DNA of 64,000 bases from Chloroflexota bacterium (GCA_030611885.1 JAUWOY010000006.1:38893-102892); one strand, 5' to 3'; shown: positions 24,302-32,739, numbered from the stretch's first letter. Notes: generated by a model from the sequence alone, not told the origin. A program made the numbers and translations.

Positions 24302-24976
24302 ATGGGCAACAGGCAAAACGGACAGCAGGAAAAAGAAACCGTGTCTGACAAAAGAGGGTTCAATCACGTTATCATCGTCACCTCGGCCTACATCGCAGCC
24401 CAGATGCTGGCCGATGTGACCAGTCTCAAGATCGCCGTCGTGGGCGGATTCTCTATTGATGCGGGTACCTTCGTCTATCCGCTCACCTTCACCCTGCGAG
24501 ACCTGGTGCACAAGGTCGTGGGCGCGGCCGGGGCGCGGCTGCTGATCGTCACTGCGGCGGTGATCAATCTGATCATGGCCCTCTTCTTTGCCTTTACCGC
24601 CGCGCTGCCGCCCGACCCCTCCTGGCCGCTTCAAGACGCCTACGCCTCGGTGCTGACGCCGGTTTGGCGCATCGTCATCGCCAGCATCCTGGCCGAGGTG
24701 GTCGCCGAGTTGATTGACACCGAGGTCTACCAATTGTGGGTGGAGCGGGTGACCCGGCGCTATCAATGGGCGCGGGTGCTCGTCAGCAACTCGGTCAGTG
24801 TGCCGTTGGATAGCCTCGTCTTTTGCTGGCTGGCCTTTGGCGGAGTGCTCCCCAACGCCGTGGTCTGGAGTATCGTCATCTCCAACGTATTGGTGAAGGG
24901 AGCAACCACGCTGGTCAGTCTGCCGGCGATTTACCTCGTGCCCGAAGCCGACCGGGGCGGGGACGCCCCTCTGTAG
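24302..24976 (+). CDS. VUT-family (YhhQ-like) transporter
   Basis: 224 aa, five to six membrane spans (IIVTSAYIAAQMLADVTSLK; LLIVTAAVINLIMALFFAFT; VWRIVIASILAEVVAELIDT; AVVWSIVISNVLVKGATTLV). The motif DAGTFVYPLTFTLRDLVHKV is diagnostic of the VUT/DUF165 family; its characterised member YhhQ imports queuosine precursors in E. coli. The ATG at 24302 has no clear ribosome-binding site. GTG 24341 (VSDKRGFNHV), 10 nt after AGGA, may be the true start. No other queuosine gene is in view. Confidence 0.85.
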   Translation: MGNRQNGQQEKETVSDKRGFNHVIIVTSAYIAAQMLADVTSLKIAVVGGFSIDAGTFVYPLTFTLRDLVHKVVGAAGARLLIVTAAVINLIMALFFAFTAALPPDPSWPLQDAYASVLTPVWRIVIASILAEVVAELIDTEVYQLWVERVTRRYQWARVLVSNSVSVPLDSLVFCWLAFGGVLPNAVVWSIVISNVLVKGATTLVSLPAIYLVPEADRGGDAPL

Positions 24977-24996
24977 CAGATGCCCCTCTGTAGCAA
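24961..24996. repeat. Short tandem duplication before era
   Basis: GACGCCCCTCTGTAGCA is followed directly by GATGCCCCTCTGTAGCA; the first copy contains the stop codon of the transporter gene. Confidence 0.8.
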
Positions 24997-25024
24997 TGCG
25001 AGAGTCAAAGATCGAGAGGTAAAG

Positions 25025-25972
25025 ATGGACAATGATGCAAGTATGATCCTGAACGACGAGTTGCCACCCGACCACCGCTCCGGATTCGTGGCGGTGATCG
25101 GCAAGCCCAACGTGGGCAAATCCACGCTCATCAACGCCTGGCTGGGGGAGAAGGTCGCCATCGTCTCCCCCAAGCCGCAGACGACCCGCCACCGCCTGCG
25201 CGGCATCCTGACCCGGCCCGACGCCCAGATCATCTTCGTGGACACGCCTGGCATCCACCGGCCTCGCCACAAGCTGGGGGAGTTCATGGTGGAGACAGCG
25301 ACCAAGAGCATCCCCGATGCTGATGTGGTTCTGTTCATGGTTGATGTCTCAGAGATGCCCACGGCGGAGGACGAGCAGATCGCCCAACTGATCGAGGATC
25401 GAGGCCAGTCGCCCGTCATTTTGGTGCTCAACAAGGCCGACCTGTTGCCTCCTGACAAAGTGCAGCCGCACAGCGACGCCTATTTCGAGTTGGTACAGTA
25501 TGATGAGTGGATGATGATCTCCGCCACCCGAGGCGACAACCGCGATAAGCTGGTGGACATGATCGTGGCCCGCTTGCCCGAAGGCCCCCGCTATTATCCT
25601 CCCGACCAACTCACCGATCAGACCATGCGTTTCATCGCCGCCGAGCTCATCCGCGAGCAGGTGCTGCGGTTCGTCCATCAGGAAGTGCCTCACGCCGTGG
25701 CGGTGGCCGTGGGGGAGTGGAAGCAGCGGCGGGAGGACTTGACCTACATCGGAGCCACTGTCTACGTGGAGAAGGATTCCCAAAAAGGCATCATCATTGG
25801 CCAGGGGGGCAGGATGCTGAAGCGCATCGGCCAGGCGGCTCGAGGGGAGATCGAGCAGTTGGTGGGCAATCGGGTATACCTGGAGTTGTGGGTCAAAGTC
25901 CGCAAGAAGTGGCGCAAAGACGAGGACGAACTGCGCCGGCTGGGTTATGCCTTGCCCCGCAAGAAATCATGA
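25025..25972 (+). CDS. era: GTPase Era
   Basis: 315 aa. GTPase motifs are G1 GKPNVGKST, G2 region QTTRH, G3 DTPG, G4 NKAD and G5 SAT. The C-terminal KH domain includes the GxxG loop (GIIIGQGGRMLKRIGQAARG). Era binds the 3' end of 16S rRNA and assists 30S assembly. ATG 25025 is preceded by GAGAGGT; a 16-residue N-terminal extension precedes FVAVIGKPN. Confidence 0.97.
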   Translation: MDNDASMILNDELPPDHRSGFVAVIGKPNVGKSTLINAWLGEKVAIVSPKPQTTRHRLRGILTRPDAQIIFVDTPGIHRPRHKLGEFMVETATKSIPDADVVLFMVDVSEMPTAEDEQIAQLIEDRGQSPVILVLNKADLLPPDKVQPHSDAYFELVQYDEWMMISATRGDNRDKLVDMIVARLPEGPRYYPPDQLTDQTMRFIAAELIREQVLRFVHQEVPHAVAVAVGEWKQRREDLTYIGATVYVEKDSQKGIIIGQGGRMLKRIGQAARGEIEQLVGNRVYLELWVKVRKKWRKDEDELRRLGYALPRKKS

Positions 25973-25997
25973 GGGAGCTTTGTTCCAATAAGCTCAC

Positions 25998-26026
25998 TTG
26001 CGCAAAACGGTGTTTAGGTGTATACT
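25998..26026 (+). promoter_or_regulatory. Promoter upstream of the small ORF
   Basis: TTGCGC (25998-26003), 17-bp spacer, TATACT (26021-26026). Confidence 0.6.
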
Positions 26027-26058
26027 TTAGCGCGCTGGATTCAAGGAGGAAGCCGCTG

Positions 26059-26193
26059 ATGTTCTTGCCCGACCAGTTCGATAGCGTCGTTATGGATTTT
26101 TTAGCGAGGGGGCACGAGACGCAACTAGTAGCAGTGTATTGTGATTTTTTAGAGGTGTGGGACACTGAGAAAGTCAGGCTCTTGAAGTTGTAG
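26059..26193 (+). CDS. 44-aa small protein, unknown
   Basis: MFLPDQFDSVVMDFLARGHE and 24 more residues, ending VRLLKL. ATG 26059 has an AAGGAGG nine bases upstream and a plausible promoter at 25998-26026. No family was recognised. It may be the first gene of the fumarase transcript or an upstream regulatory ORF. Confidence 0.5.
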   Translation: MFLPDQFDSVVMDFLARGHETQLVAVYCDFLEVWDTEKVRLLKL

Positions 26194-26243
26194 CCTGCGA
26201 TTGAGGTGTCTCTTTTGTATCCTCAGCAGATCCAATTCTGCTC

Positions 26244-26291
26244 GGCCTGGATCGCCAGATCCAGGCCAAAAGCGGGGATTTGGCAATCCCC
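26244..26291. repeat. Two GGATC-core hairpins
   Basis: GGCCTGGATCGCCAGATCCAGGCC (24 bp; arms GGCCTGGATC / GATCCAGGCC) at 26244-26267, and GGGGATTTGGCAATCCCC at 26274-26291, the same motif in reverse orientation with changed arms. Related to 46742-46796. Confidence 0.7.
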
Positions 26292-26338
26292 TCAAAGCAA
26301 TTCTGGATCCACTGATCCCAGGCAAAGGAGATTGAAAA

Positions 26339-27184
26339 GTGAGAGAGATAAATACTGAACAGGTAGTTCGAGAGGTGGCTCGTCTCTGCATTGAGGCGAA
26401 CTATTACCTGGGTGAGGACGTGCTGGACGCCCTGCGAAACGCTCGCCAGAAGGAAGTCTCGCCGGTGGGGCAGGCGGTGATGGATCAAATCCTGGAGAAC
26501 GTTGAAATCGCCGCTCAGGGGGAATTGCCGCTGTGCCAGGATACCGGTCTCCTGGTTGTGTTCGTCGAGCTGGGGCAGGAGGTCCACATCGTGGGTGGCG
26601 AGTTCAACGAGGCCATCACCGAGGGGGTGCGCCAGGGCTATCGAGAGGGCTACCTGCGCAAGTCGGTGGTAGACAAGCCCTTCTCGGCCAGGGTGAACAC
26701 CAGGGATAACACCCCGGCAGTGATTCACACCGAGATCGTGCCAGGGGACAAGCTCAAGATCACTGTTTGTCCCAAGGGCGGCGGCAGCGAGAACATGAGC
26801 TATCTCAAGATGTTCTCGCCGGCGGCCGGTAGGCAGGGGATCATTGATTGGGTGGTCGAGTGTGTGGAGAATTCTGGCGCCAACCCCTGTCCGCCCGTCA
26901 TCGTGGGGGTGGGCGTCGGCGGCACCATTGATCAGACCACCTTCATCGCCAAGAAGGCGCTGCTGCGCCCGCTGGGCCAGCCCAGCCCCGATCCCGAGGT
27001 GGCCGAACTGGAGGCCGAGATACTGGAGCGGGTGAACAAGCTGGGCATCGGCCCGCAGGGCTTAGGCGGGAGGGTTACCGCCCTGGCCGTCCACGTCGAG
27101 ACCTTCCCCTGTCACATAGCCAGCATGCCGGCGGTGGTGAACCTCCAGTGCCACAGCGCGCGGCACAAGGAAGCGGTTTTGTAA
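26339..27184 (+). CDS. Fumarate hydratase class I, alpha subunit
   Basis: 281 aa from GTG 26339 with AAAGGAGA seven bases upstream. Cys ligands of the [4Fe-4S] cluster sit in LPLCQDTG, SGANPCPPVIVGVGVGG and near the C-terminus. The motif PKGGGSENMSYLKMFSP is diagnostic of the Fum/TtdA alpha family. It interconverts fumarate and malate with the beta subunit encoded at 27278. L(+)-tartrate dehydratase is the close alternative, but the fumarate reductase-like genes downstream favour fumarase. Confidence 0.93.
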   Translation: MREINTEQVVREVARLCIEANYYLGEDVLDALRNARQKEVSPVGQAVMDQILENVEIAAQGELPLCQDTGLLVVFVELGQEVHIVGGEFNEAITEGVRQGYREGYLRKSVVDKPFSARVNTRDNTPAVIHTEIVPGDKLKITVCPKGGGSENMSYLKMFSPAAGRQGIIDWVVECVENSGANPCPPVIVGVGVGGTIDQTTFIAKKALLRPLGQPSPDPEVAELEAEILERVNKLGIGPQGLGGRVTALAVHVETFPCHIASMPAVVNLQCHSARHKEAVL

Positions 27185-27260
27185 CTCGTAGATTCGGGAT
27201 TCGTGAACTCGTAGATTCGTAAATTCGTAGACCCGAATCTACGAATTCACGAGTTTACGG
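27183..27260. repeat. CGTAGATTCG-type palindromic repeat
   Basis: TCGTAGATTCGGG (27186-27198) pairs with CCCGAATCTACGA (27232-27244), with internal AACTCGTAGATTCG duplications. Same family as the in-gene element at 33432-33513. Confidence 0.75.
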
Positions 27261-27277
27261 ACATTAAGGAGGACATC

Positions 27278-27832
27278 ATGAAGATCACCACCCCTTTGAC
27301 GGATGACGTCATCGAGCAGTTGCACGCTGGTGACGCCGTGCAGATTACGGGCACCATCTACGTGGGGCGCGACTCGGCCCACAAGCGCATGATCGCCGCC
27401 CTGGACGCAGGCGAGAAATTGCCCCTGGATCCCCAGGGGCAGATCATCTACTACATGGGCCCTTCGCCGGCCAGGCCGGGTCGGCCCATCGGTGCCGCCG
27501 GCCCGACGACGTCCTATCGCATGGACCCCTACACTCCCCGCATGTTGGAGCAGGGCTTGAAGGGCATGATCGGCAAGGGCAATCGTGGCCCTGAGGTGCG
27601 GGAGGCGTTGAAGAAGCACAAGGCCGTCTACTTCGCGGCCATCGGCGGGGCGGCAGCCCTCATCGCCGATAGCATCAAGGAGGCCGAGGTCATCGCCTAC
27701 GAGGATTTGGGTGCTGAGGCCTTGCGTAAGCTGAGAGTGGAGGACTTCCCTGCCATCGTGGTCAACGACATGCACGGTGGGGATGCCTACGAGCAGGGGA
27801 AAGCCAAGTACAGAATGACCAATGATCAATGA
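27278..27832 (+). CDS. Fumarate hydratase class I, beta subunit
   Basis: 184 aa. The motifs YYMGPSPARPGRPIGAAGPT, GKGNRGPEV and YFAAIGGAAALIADSIKEAE are typical of the Fum/TtdB beta subunit, which supplies substrate-binding residues. ATG 27278 follows AAGGAGG. The C-terminal residues (KYRMTNDQ) are encoded inside a heptamer repeat (GAATGAC CAATGAT CAATGAC), so the native end has been altered by the repeat. Confidence 0.93.
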   Translation: MKITTPLTDDVIEQLHAGDAVQITGTIYVGRDSAHKRMIAALDAGEKLPLDPQGQIIYYMGPSPARPGRPIGAAGPTTSYRMDPYTPRMLEQGLKGMIGKGNRGPEVREALKKHKAVYFAAIGGAAALIADSIKEAEVIAYEDLGAEALRKLRVEDFPAIVVNDMHGGDAYEQGKAKYRMTNDQ

Positions 27833-27848
27833 CCAAATCCCAATGACT
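27814..27848. repeat. Heptamer array at the fumarase beta end
   Basis: Five 7-bp units: GAATGAC, CAATGAT, CAATGAC, CAAATCC, CAATGAC. It contains the stop codon of the fumarase beta gene. Confidence 0.75.
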
Positions 27849-27861
27849 GGTGGGGGGTGCT

Positions 27862-28269
27862 ATGAGGGTTAGATTATCGGCGGGAGTGTTGCACAGCGAT
27901 CTGGTGCGCAGGATCGAGGAGATCAGCGGTCAGGACCTGTTGGCTTGTTATCAGTGTGGCGCGTGCTCGGCGGGCTGCCCAGTGGCCTTCGCTATGGACG
28001 TGCTGCCCAGCCAGGTCATCCGCCTGGTGCAGTTGGGCCAGGTAGAGGAGGCGCTGGAGTCAGAGACCATCTGGTTCTGTGCTGCCTGCCAGACCTGTTA
28101 CGCTCGCTGTCCCAAGGGCGTTGACCTCTCGCGCATCATGGAGGCCCTGCGGGAGATAGCGCTCCAACGAGGTGGCGATTACCTGGACATCGCGGCCATC
28201 CGTCCCGAAGAGCTGGCCGAATTCCCCCAACAGGCTTTCATCGGCGGGTTCCGCAAGTATACAGCGTGA
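27862..28269 (+). CDS. HdrC-like iron-sulfur protein
   Basis: 135 aa with two [4Fe-4S] motifs, CYQCGACSAGCP and CAACQTCYARCP, in the spacing typical of heterodisulfide reductase subunit C. It carries electrons between HdrA-type flavoproteins and the HdrB active site. ATG 27862 (MRVRLS) is preceded by GGGGGGTG. HdrB follows at 28979 after an unrelated insert gene. No membrane segment is present, so it is a soluble Hdr. Confidence 0.9.
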   Translation: MRVRLSAGVLHSDLVRRIEEISGQDLLACYQCGACSAGCPVAFAMDVLPSQVIRLVQLGQVEEALESETIWFCAACQTCYARCPKGVDLSRIMEALREIALQRGGDYLDIAAIRPEELAEFPQQAFIGGFRKYTA

Positions 28270-28336
28270 ATGAGGCAATGAGGTAACGAGGTAATAAGGC
28301 AAGCTAGATGGCTGCTGAGAATACACGGGGGTATGG

Positions 28337-28927
28337 ATGTCAGTAAAGATTACGAACAATGCTATAACTATTGCCGAAATCGTTTTGCAACCCTCTGATT
28401 TTACGAGACTTGTCAAATATCACCTAAATGAGTGGCTGGGAACAAGAGAACTAGAGCACGAAGCGAGCCGTTTGTGTGCTGTTGGTTTCTCCGAGGAGCA
28501 GTTGGCAAGTTTTATACAGAGGGTGTGTAAATGGGGAAACTATCCAGGGATCGCAGGCAGGGTTCTCAAAAACAATGATCTGCTAATGATCCGAGGTCAG
28601 TTTATCGGCGCAGCAAATGCTTTGAACTCTGACGTTCCTGACGTCCAAGGCGCACTGCGAAAAATCAAGCAAATCTACGGTCTTGGAACATCATTCGCAT
28701 CGAAGCATCTCCGCTTTTTGCGTCCCGATGTGTGTCCCGTTCTTGACAGCATCATATCGAAGAACTTGGGATATGATGAACATGGATACAAGCAATTTTC
28801 TGACGATTGCTTGAGAATTGCCGAAGCGCTTGAACAACATGGAGTGGTTAACCCTATGGGTAGGGAGGGCGGAAAGTGGTTTGCTGCTGATGTTGAAATG
28901 GCTCTTTTCACATATTTGCGTAAATGA
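28337..28927 (+). CDS. Hypothetical protein with HhH-glycosylase-like segment
   Basis: 196 aa, distinctly lower GC than the hdr genes on both sides. The segment YGLGTSFASKHLRFLRPDVC, then PVLDSIISKNLGY, recalls the helix-hairpin-helix region of OGG/HhH-GPD-type DNA glycosylases, but no complete domain can be claimed. It interrupts the hdrC-hdrB pair and so looks like a later insertion. ATG 28337 follows GGGGGT; another ATG lies four bases upstream out of frame. Confidence 0.6.
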   Translation: MSVKITNNAITIAEIVLQPSDFTRLVKYHLNEWLGTRELEHEASRLCAVGFSEEQLASFIQRVCKWGNYPGIAGRVLKNNDLLMIRGQFIGAANALNSDVPDVQGALRKIKQIYGLGTSFASKHLRFLRPDVCPVLDSIISKNLGYDEHGYKQFSDDCLRIAEALEQHGVVNPMGREGGKWFAADVEMALFTYLRK

Positions 28928-28978
28928 GTTCCTTGATCGCCTCGCTAACCCATCACTTTGTTCATGGAGAACAGCGAA

Positions 28979-29854
28979 ATGAAGATGCCTTACTACCCCG
29001 GCTGTAGCTTGAACACCAAAGCTAAGGGCTTCGACAATTCGGCGCGAGCTTCGACGAGGGCACTGGGCCTGGAATTGGTCGAGCTGGCAGAATGGAATTG
29101 CTGTGGAGCCACTTTCCCCCTGCTGGTTGACAACATGTTGGACTTGGCTGGGCCAGCTCAGGTGCTAGTCAGCGCTCGACAGGCAGGCCAGCGGCTGGCC
29201 GTGGCTTGCTCCACTTGCTACAACGTCCTCAAGCGCACCAACAAGGTTATCCGCGAAAACGAGGACAGCCGGGAGAAACTCAACTTCTTCCTCGAGGCGG
29301 ACTACAGCGGCGATTTGGAAGTTCTCGACTTATTGCAGATATTGCGCGATGACATCGGATTTGACAAGATCAAAGAGGCGGTCAAGAAGTCCCTTTCGGG
29401 GTTGAAGGTGGCTGCCTACTACGGCTGCATGGTTCTCCGCCCCCCGGATGAAGTGGCCTACGAAAAGGACCCGGAGAATCCCCGCGCGCTAGATGATCTG
29501 ATGATAGCGCTGGGAGCTGAGGCGGTGGACTATTCCCACCGGGGTGAGTGCTGCGGGGCCTATCTGGCGATCAAGTCGGTCGAGGTGACAGCGGAGATGA
29601 GTTTTACCATCTTGGATTCGGCCCAGCGGAGCGGAGCCGAGCTCGTGGTAACCAATTGTCCCCTCTGCCAGTTCAACCTGGATAGGATGCAGAAAACGAT
29701 GAGGAGCCGGCACGCTGGCTTCCAGCCTATCCCTATTCTGTATTTCACTCAACTCATGGGCATCGCCCTGGGCCTGGATAGCGAGGACTTTGAGTTGGAT
29801 CGTCACTACGTTGATCCGCGGCCACTGTTAGCCAAATGGTTGGACAATTCCTAG
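28979..29854 (+). CDS. HdrB-like subunit (CCG-domain)
   Basis: 291 aa from ATG 28979 (MKMPYYPGCS), GGAGA eight bases upstream. Two cysteine-rich CCG domains are present: first PYYPGCSL...WNCCGATFPL...CSTCYNVLKR, second YYGCMVLRPP...HRGECCGAYLAI...TNCPLCQFNLDR. In HdrB these bind the non-cubane clusters that reduce a disulfide (CoM-S-S-CoB in methanogens; an unknown disulfide or another acceptor in bacteria). With HdrC and HdrA-like neighbours it forms the catalytic part of an Hdr complex. Confidence 0.92.
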   Translation: MKMPYYPGCSLNTKAKGFDNSARASTRALGLELVELAEWNCCGATFPLLVDNMLDLAGPAQVLVSARQAGQRLAVACSTCYNVLKRTNKVIRENEDSREKLNFFLEADYSGDLEVLDLLQILRDDIGFDKIKEAVKKSLSGLKVAAYYGCMVLRPPDEVAYEKDPENPRALDDLMIALGAEAVDYSHRGECCGAYLAIKSVEVTAEMSFTILDSAQRSGAELVVTNCPLCQFNLDRMQKTMRSRHAGFQPIPILYFTQLMGIALGLDSEDFELDRHYVDPRPLLAKWLDNS

Positions 29855-30198
29855 TTCAAAGGGTTCCAGAGTTCTCGTCTATTCGAGAAGAAGCGGCATT
29901 TTGGGATACCCACAGTTTAGCCAATCACTGGGATGAGTTCGAGGACGAGAAGCTTGTTTTTGAACCTCAGAAGGACACTTGCCCCAAGTGTGGCGGTCGG
30001 ATGAACATCGCTTACTTCGATGTTCGTCTCGCTGGCGGTAAAGCGATCCTGTATCGAGTCAAAGTTTACCGCTGCCCCACACCAGGCTGTGGGACGGCGA
30101 TGCTTTCCAAAGAAGCGAAGGCAGAAATGGACGAGATAGCTGGAATGCTTCGTAGGGGAAAACTCGAAGGTCTGGAGCTAATGGCTGTAACGGCTTAG
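29836..30198 (+). CDS. CopG-antitoxin-like / YgiT-type zinc-finger protein
   Basis: Up to 120 aa. The N-terminal VPEFSSIREEAAFWDTHSLA, then NHWDEFEDEKLVFE, resembles the CopG/BrnA-like antitoxin pattern ('PeF.seeEe..FWdtHs..dYw'). The second half has CPKCGGRM...CPTPGCG, a YgiT/MqsA-type zinc finger, followed by a helix. It overlaps the end of hdrB, so the exact start is uncertain (ATG 29836, or TTG 29840). No partner toxin is adjacent. It may be a solitary regulator captured by the operon. Confidence 0.6.
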   Translation: MVGQFLVQRVPEFSSIREEAAFWDTHSLANHWDEFEDEKLVFEPQKDTCPKCGGRMNIAYFDVRLAGGKAILYRVKVYRCPTPGCGTAMLSKEAKAEMDEIAGMLRRGKLEGLELMAVTA

Positions 30199-30208
30199 GA
30201 GAGAACCT

Positions 30209-31540
30209 ATGGTTGAGGGATTAGAGATCCCGACACCTTTTGTCAAGCGAGCGCTTGTAATCGGCGCGGGTATCGCCGGGATGCAGGCCGCGCTGGACAT
30301 AGCCAACTCAGGCTACCAGGTGATCATGGTAGACAAGCTCCCCTCCATTGGCGGGCGGATGCATCAGCTTTCGGAGACCTTCCCCACCCTGGACTGCGCC
30401 CAGTGCATCCTGACTCCTCGCACGGTGGAGGTGGGTCATCACGACAACATCAAGCTCCTGACGTATTCGGAGGTGGAATCTATCGAGGGCGACGTTGGGG
30501 ATTTCCGCGTCCGCGTCAGGCGGAAGCCAGCCTACGTGAACTGGGACGTTTGCACTGGCTGTGGAGTGTGCCAGGAGAAGTGCCCCAAGCGAGTGGTCTC
30601 GGAGTTTGAGCGCGGGATGGGTAAGCGCAAGGCCATCTATACCCTCTCGCCCCAGGCGGTGCCCAACAAGCCAGTGATTGACGCCGAAAATTGCATTTAC
30701 TTTGTCAGGGGCAGGTGCCGCGTCTGCGAGAAGGTTTGCCCAGTGGGGGCCATTGACTTCGAGCAGGAAGAGCACACCGTCGAGGAACGGGTGGGGGCAA
30801 TAATCGTAGCCACGGGCTACGACCTCTACCCCACGGATGGCCTGGGTCAATACGGCTACGGCAGGATACCGGACGTCATTGATGGGCTGGCCTTCGAGCG
30901 ACTGCTCTCGGCCTCGGGGCCCACGGCTGGTCAGATAAAACGGCCTTCCGATGGCGAGGTGCCCAAAGAAGTGGTCTTCGTCCAGTGCGCAGGCTCCCGC
31001 GATCCAGAGCTGGGCGTGCCTTATTGCTCCAAATTCTGCTGCATGTATACCGCCAAGCACGCCATGCTCTACAAACATCGAGTCCACGACGGCCAGGCTT
31101 ACGTCTTCTACATTGACATCCGCGCGGGTGGCAAGGGCTACGAGGAGTTCGTGCGGCGGGCGATGGAGGAAGACAGGGTGCTCTACCTGCGGGGCAAGGT
31201 GTCCAGGATCTTCCAGGATGACGGCAAGGTCATGGTCTGGGGAACCGACACCCTGAGCGGGTTGCCCCTGGAGGTGGCGGCTGATCTGGTCGTGCTGGCC
31301 ACAGCCACGGTACCCCATGCTGAAGCCAGAGAATTGGGGCAGATGCTGGGCATAGAGACCGACGAGCACGGCTTCTTCGTCGAGGCCGACGGGAACATGC
31401 ATCCTCTGGAGACCGTGCGCCCCGGCATCTTCCTGGCTGGGGCTGCCACCGGCCCCAAGGATATCCCGGAAGTCGTGGCTCAGGGAAGTGGCGCGGCGGC
31501 CAAAGTGGTATCGCTGTTCGCAAGATGGGGGGAGAGATGA
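30209..31540 (+). CDS. HdrA-like flavoprotein with internal ferredoxin domain (HdrA-1)
   Basis: 443 aa. FAD-binding VIGAGIAGMQAALDIANSG at the N-terminus, then a 2[4Fe-4S] ferredoxin insert (CTGCGVCQEKCPK ... CRVCEKVCPVGAI, about residues 115-190), VGAIIVATGYDLYP, the HdrA cysteine cluster VQCAGSRDPELGVPYCSKFC, and the C-terminal FAD motif GIFLAGAATGPKDI. It lacks the N-terminal domain and the C-terminal ferredoxin seen in HdrA-2 (32740-34482). HdrA flavins are the site of electron bifurcation in methanogens, so a bifurcating or confurcating role is possible. Its TGA overlaps the HEPN gene start. Confidence 0.9.
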   Translation: MVEGLEIPTPFVKRALVIGAGIAGMQAALDIANSGYQVIMVDKLPSIGGRMHQLSETFPTLDCAQCILTPRTVEVGHHDNIKLLTYSEVESIEGDVGDFRVRVRRKPAYVNWDVCTGCGVCQEKCPKRVVSEFERGMGKRKAIYTLSPQAVPNKPVIDAENCIYFVRGRCRVCEKVCPVGAIDFEQEEHTVEERVGAIIVATGYDLYPTDGLGQYGYGRIPDVIDGLAFERLLSASGPTAGQIKRPSDGEVPKEVVFVQCAGSRDPELGVPYCSKFCCMYTAKHAMLYKHRVHDGQAYVFYIDIRAGGKGYEEFVRRAMEEDRVLYLRGKVSRIFQDDGKVMVWGTDTLSGLPLEVAADLVVLATATVPHAEARELGQMLGIETDEHGFFVEADGNMHPLETVRPGIFLAGAATGPKDIPEVVAQGSGAAAKVVSLFARWGER

Positions 31541-31908
31541 GAGAGCCTCTCGCCAAAGCAGAAGAGGCTTTGAAGGCAGCGGAGTTATGCTGCGAGCATG
31601 GCTTATATGATTCGAGTGCAAGTCGCTGTTATTATACCACCTTCTGGGCAGCGATAGCCACTTTGGAATGGATGGGGTACCCGCCTCAAAAGTGGAGCCA
31701 CGGTGGATTGTCAACCGTTTTCGGTAAGGAGTTAGTCAAAAAGCGGCACTTGTTCTCGCCTGGTTTGGCCGGACGCCTCAGCATAGGGTATGACCTGCGT
31801 CGTTTAGCAGATTATGGACGACAAGGCATCAGTGGGAAGAAAGCGAAGCGAGCATTGGATTGGGCCGGAAAGTTCGTCGCCAAGGCGAAGGAGGTAATTG
31901 GACAATGA
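31537..31908 (+). CDS. HEPN-domain protein (UPF0332-like)
   Basis: 123 aa all-helical. The pattern LYDSSASRCYYTTFWAAIAT, then LEWMGYPPQKWSHGG and a late GYDLRRLADYGRQG, matches UPF0332 HEPN proteins, usually partners of a minimal nucleotidyltransferase. ATG 31537 overlaps the HdrA-1 stop and has GGGGGGAGAG upstream. The 84-aa gene that overlaps its own stop is the likely partner. Its place inside the hdr cluster is unexpected. Confidence 0.75.
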   Translation: MREPLAKAEEALKAAELCCEHGLYDSSASRCYYTTFWAAIATLEWMGYPPQKWSHGGLSTVFGKELVKKRHLFSPGLAGRLSIGYDLRRLADYGRQGISGKKAKRALDWAGKFVAKAKEVIGQ

Positions 31909-32159
31909 GCAGGCTCGATAAACTGGTTGCCGATGTGTGCACGGAAATCACGAGTATCTCGTCGGAGGCGAAAGTAAGCATTTCTTATGAGCCTTTCGAA
32001 GACGTAGATGCCACAATATCGGTTTATCCTCCTGATGACGAGGTTGGCGAAGGGATAGACGAGGCGATTCACCGACTTACTTTCGACATCCTTTTGAACG
32101 AGGGCTATCACATCTCTGTGCTCGTCTTCGAGCCTGATGGGGTTGGGAAGGTACAGTAG
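31905..32159 (+). CDS. 84-aa partner of the HEPN protein, unknown
   Basis: Acidic, with a beta-rich pattern (KVSISYEPFEDVDATISVYP, then GYHISVLVFEPDG). The ATG overlaps the HEPN stop (ATGA), so translation is coupled. No GSxxR nucleotidyltransferase motif is present, so it is not a classic MNT partner. Confidence 0.65.
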   Translation: MSRLDKLVADVCTEITSISSEAKVSISYEPFEDVDATISVYPPDDEVGEGIDEAIHRLTFDILLNEGYHISVLVFEPDGVGKVQ

Positions 32160-32164
32160 GAAGC

Positions 32165-32686
32165 TTGCCTGAAGAGAAATTCGGCCCTTACACCACGGTG
32201 TTGGTGGCCATCATCAACAACTTGCGGGATTTCACCATCGCCAGGGACGAGCACTGGTATCGCATACCCGTCAGGCGCGCCCCGACCAGGGCCATCAACG
32301 CTCCTGTGCTGGCTTTTTATCAGACCAAAGTTTTCGGGGAGCAGGCCTGGGCCATCAACTATTGGGCCGAGGCCCAAGAATGGGAAACCGTCAAGCGAGT
32401 TGAGCTTTTGCCTCAGGAAGCTTCTCATCCCCGAGCTCAAGAGGATTACTACAGGATTCGCCTGGGGGAACTCAAACGGTTGCCCCAGCCCATCGTGAGC
32501 CAGAAGTGGCGGCGCATCACTTTTATCATTACCACCTGGGAGCGCCTGATGCGGGCGCGGGAAGTGCAGGAGCTTCTCCACGGCGACATCTGGGAGGAAC
32601 GACTGTATCGAGCGTTGCACAAGATGGGCATCGTGGCCGAGGGAAGGGTGAATTGGGAAGCGAGCGGGGGAGAGGTGTGGGATTGA
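32165..32686 (+). CDS. Hypothetical protein, unknown family
   Basis: 173 aa from TTG 32165, GTAGGA upstream. Conserved-looking segments include HWYRIPVRRAPTRAINAPVL, AFYQTKVFG, RVELLPQEASHPRAQEDYYR and WRRITFIITTWERLMRAREV. I do not recognise a characterised family, although the pattern feels like a widespread bacterial protein of unknown function. The amphipathic, Arg-rich regions suggest nucleic-acid contact, which is only a guess. It lies between the HEPN pair and HdrA-2. Confidence 0.6.
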   Translation: MPEEKFGPYTTVLVAIINNLRDFTIARDEHWYRIPVRRAPTRAINAPVLAFYQTKVFGEQAWAINYWAEAQEWETVKRVELLPQEASHPRAQEDYYRIRLGELKRLPQPIVSQKWRRITFIITTWERLMRAREVQELLHGDIWEERLYRALHKMGIVAEGRVNWEASGGEVWD

Positions 32687-32739
32687 ACTTGCAAATGAGG
32701 AGTCCTGAACTTGTTCAGGCAGGCTTGGGAGCGATCTAG

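Noticed and set aside
30308..31714. 468-codon open frame antisense to HdrA-1
   Set aside because: Same cause; no start signals and no domain.
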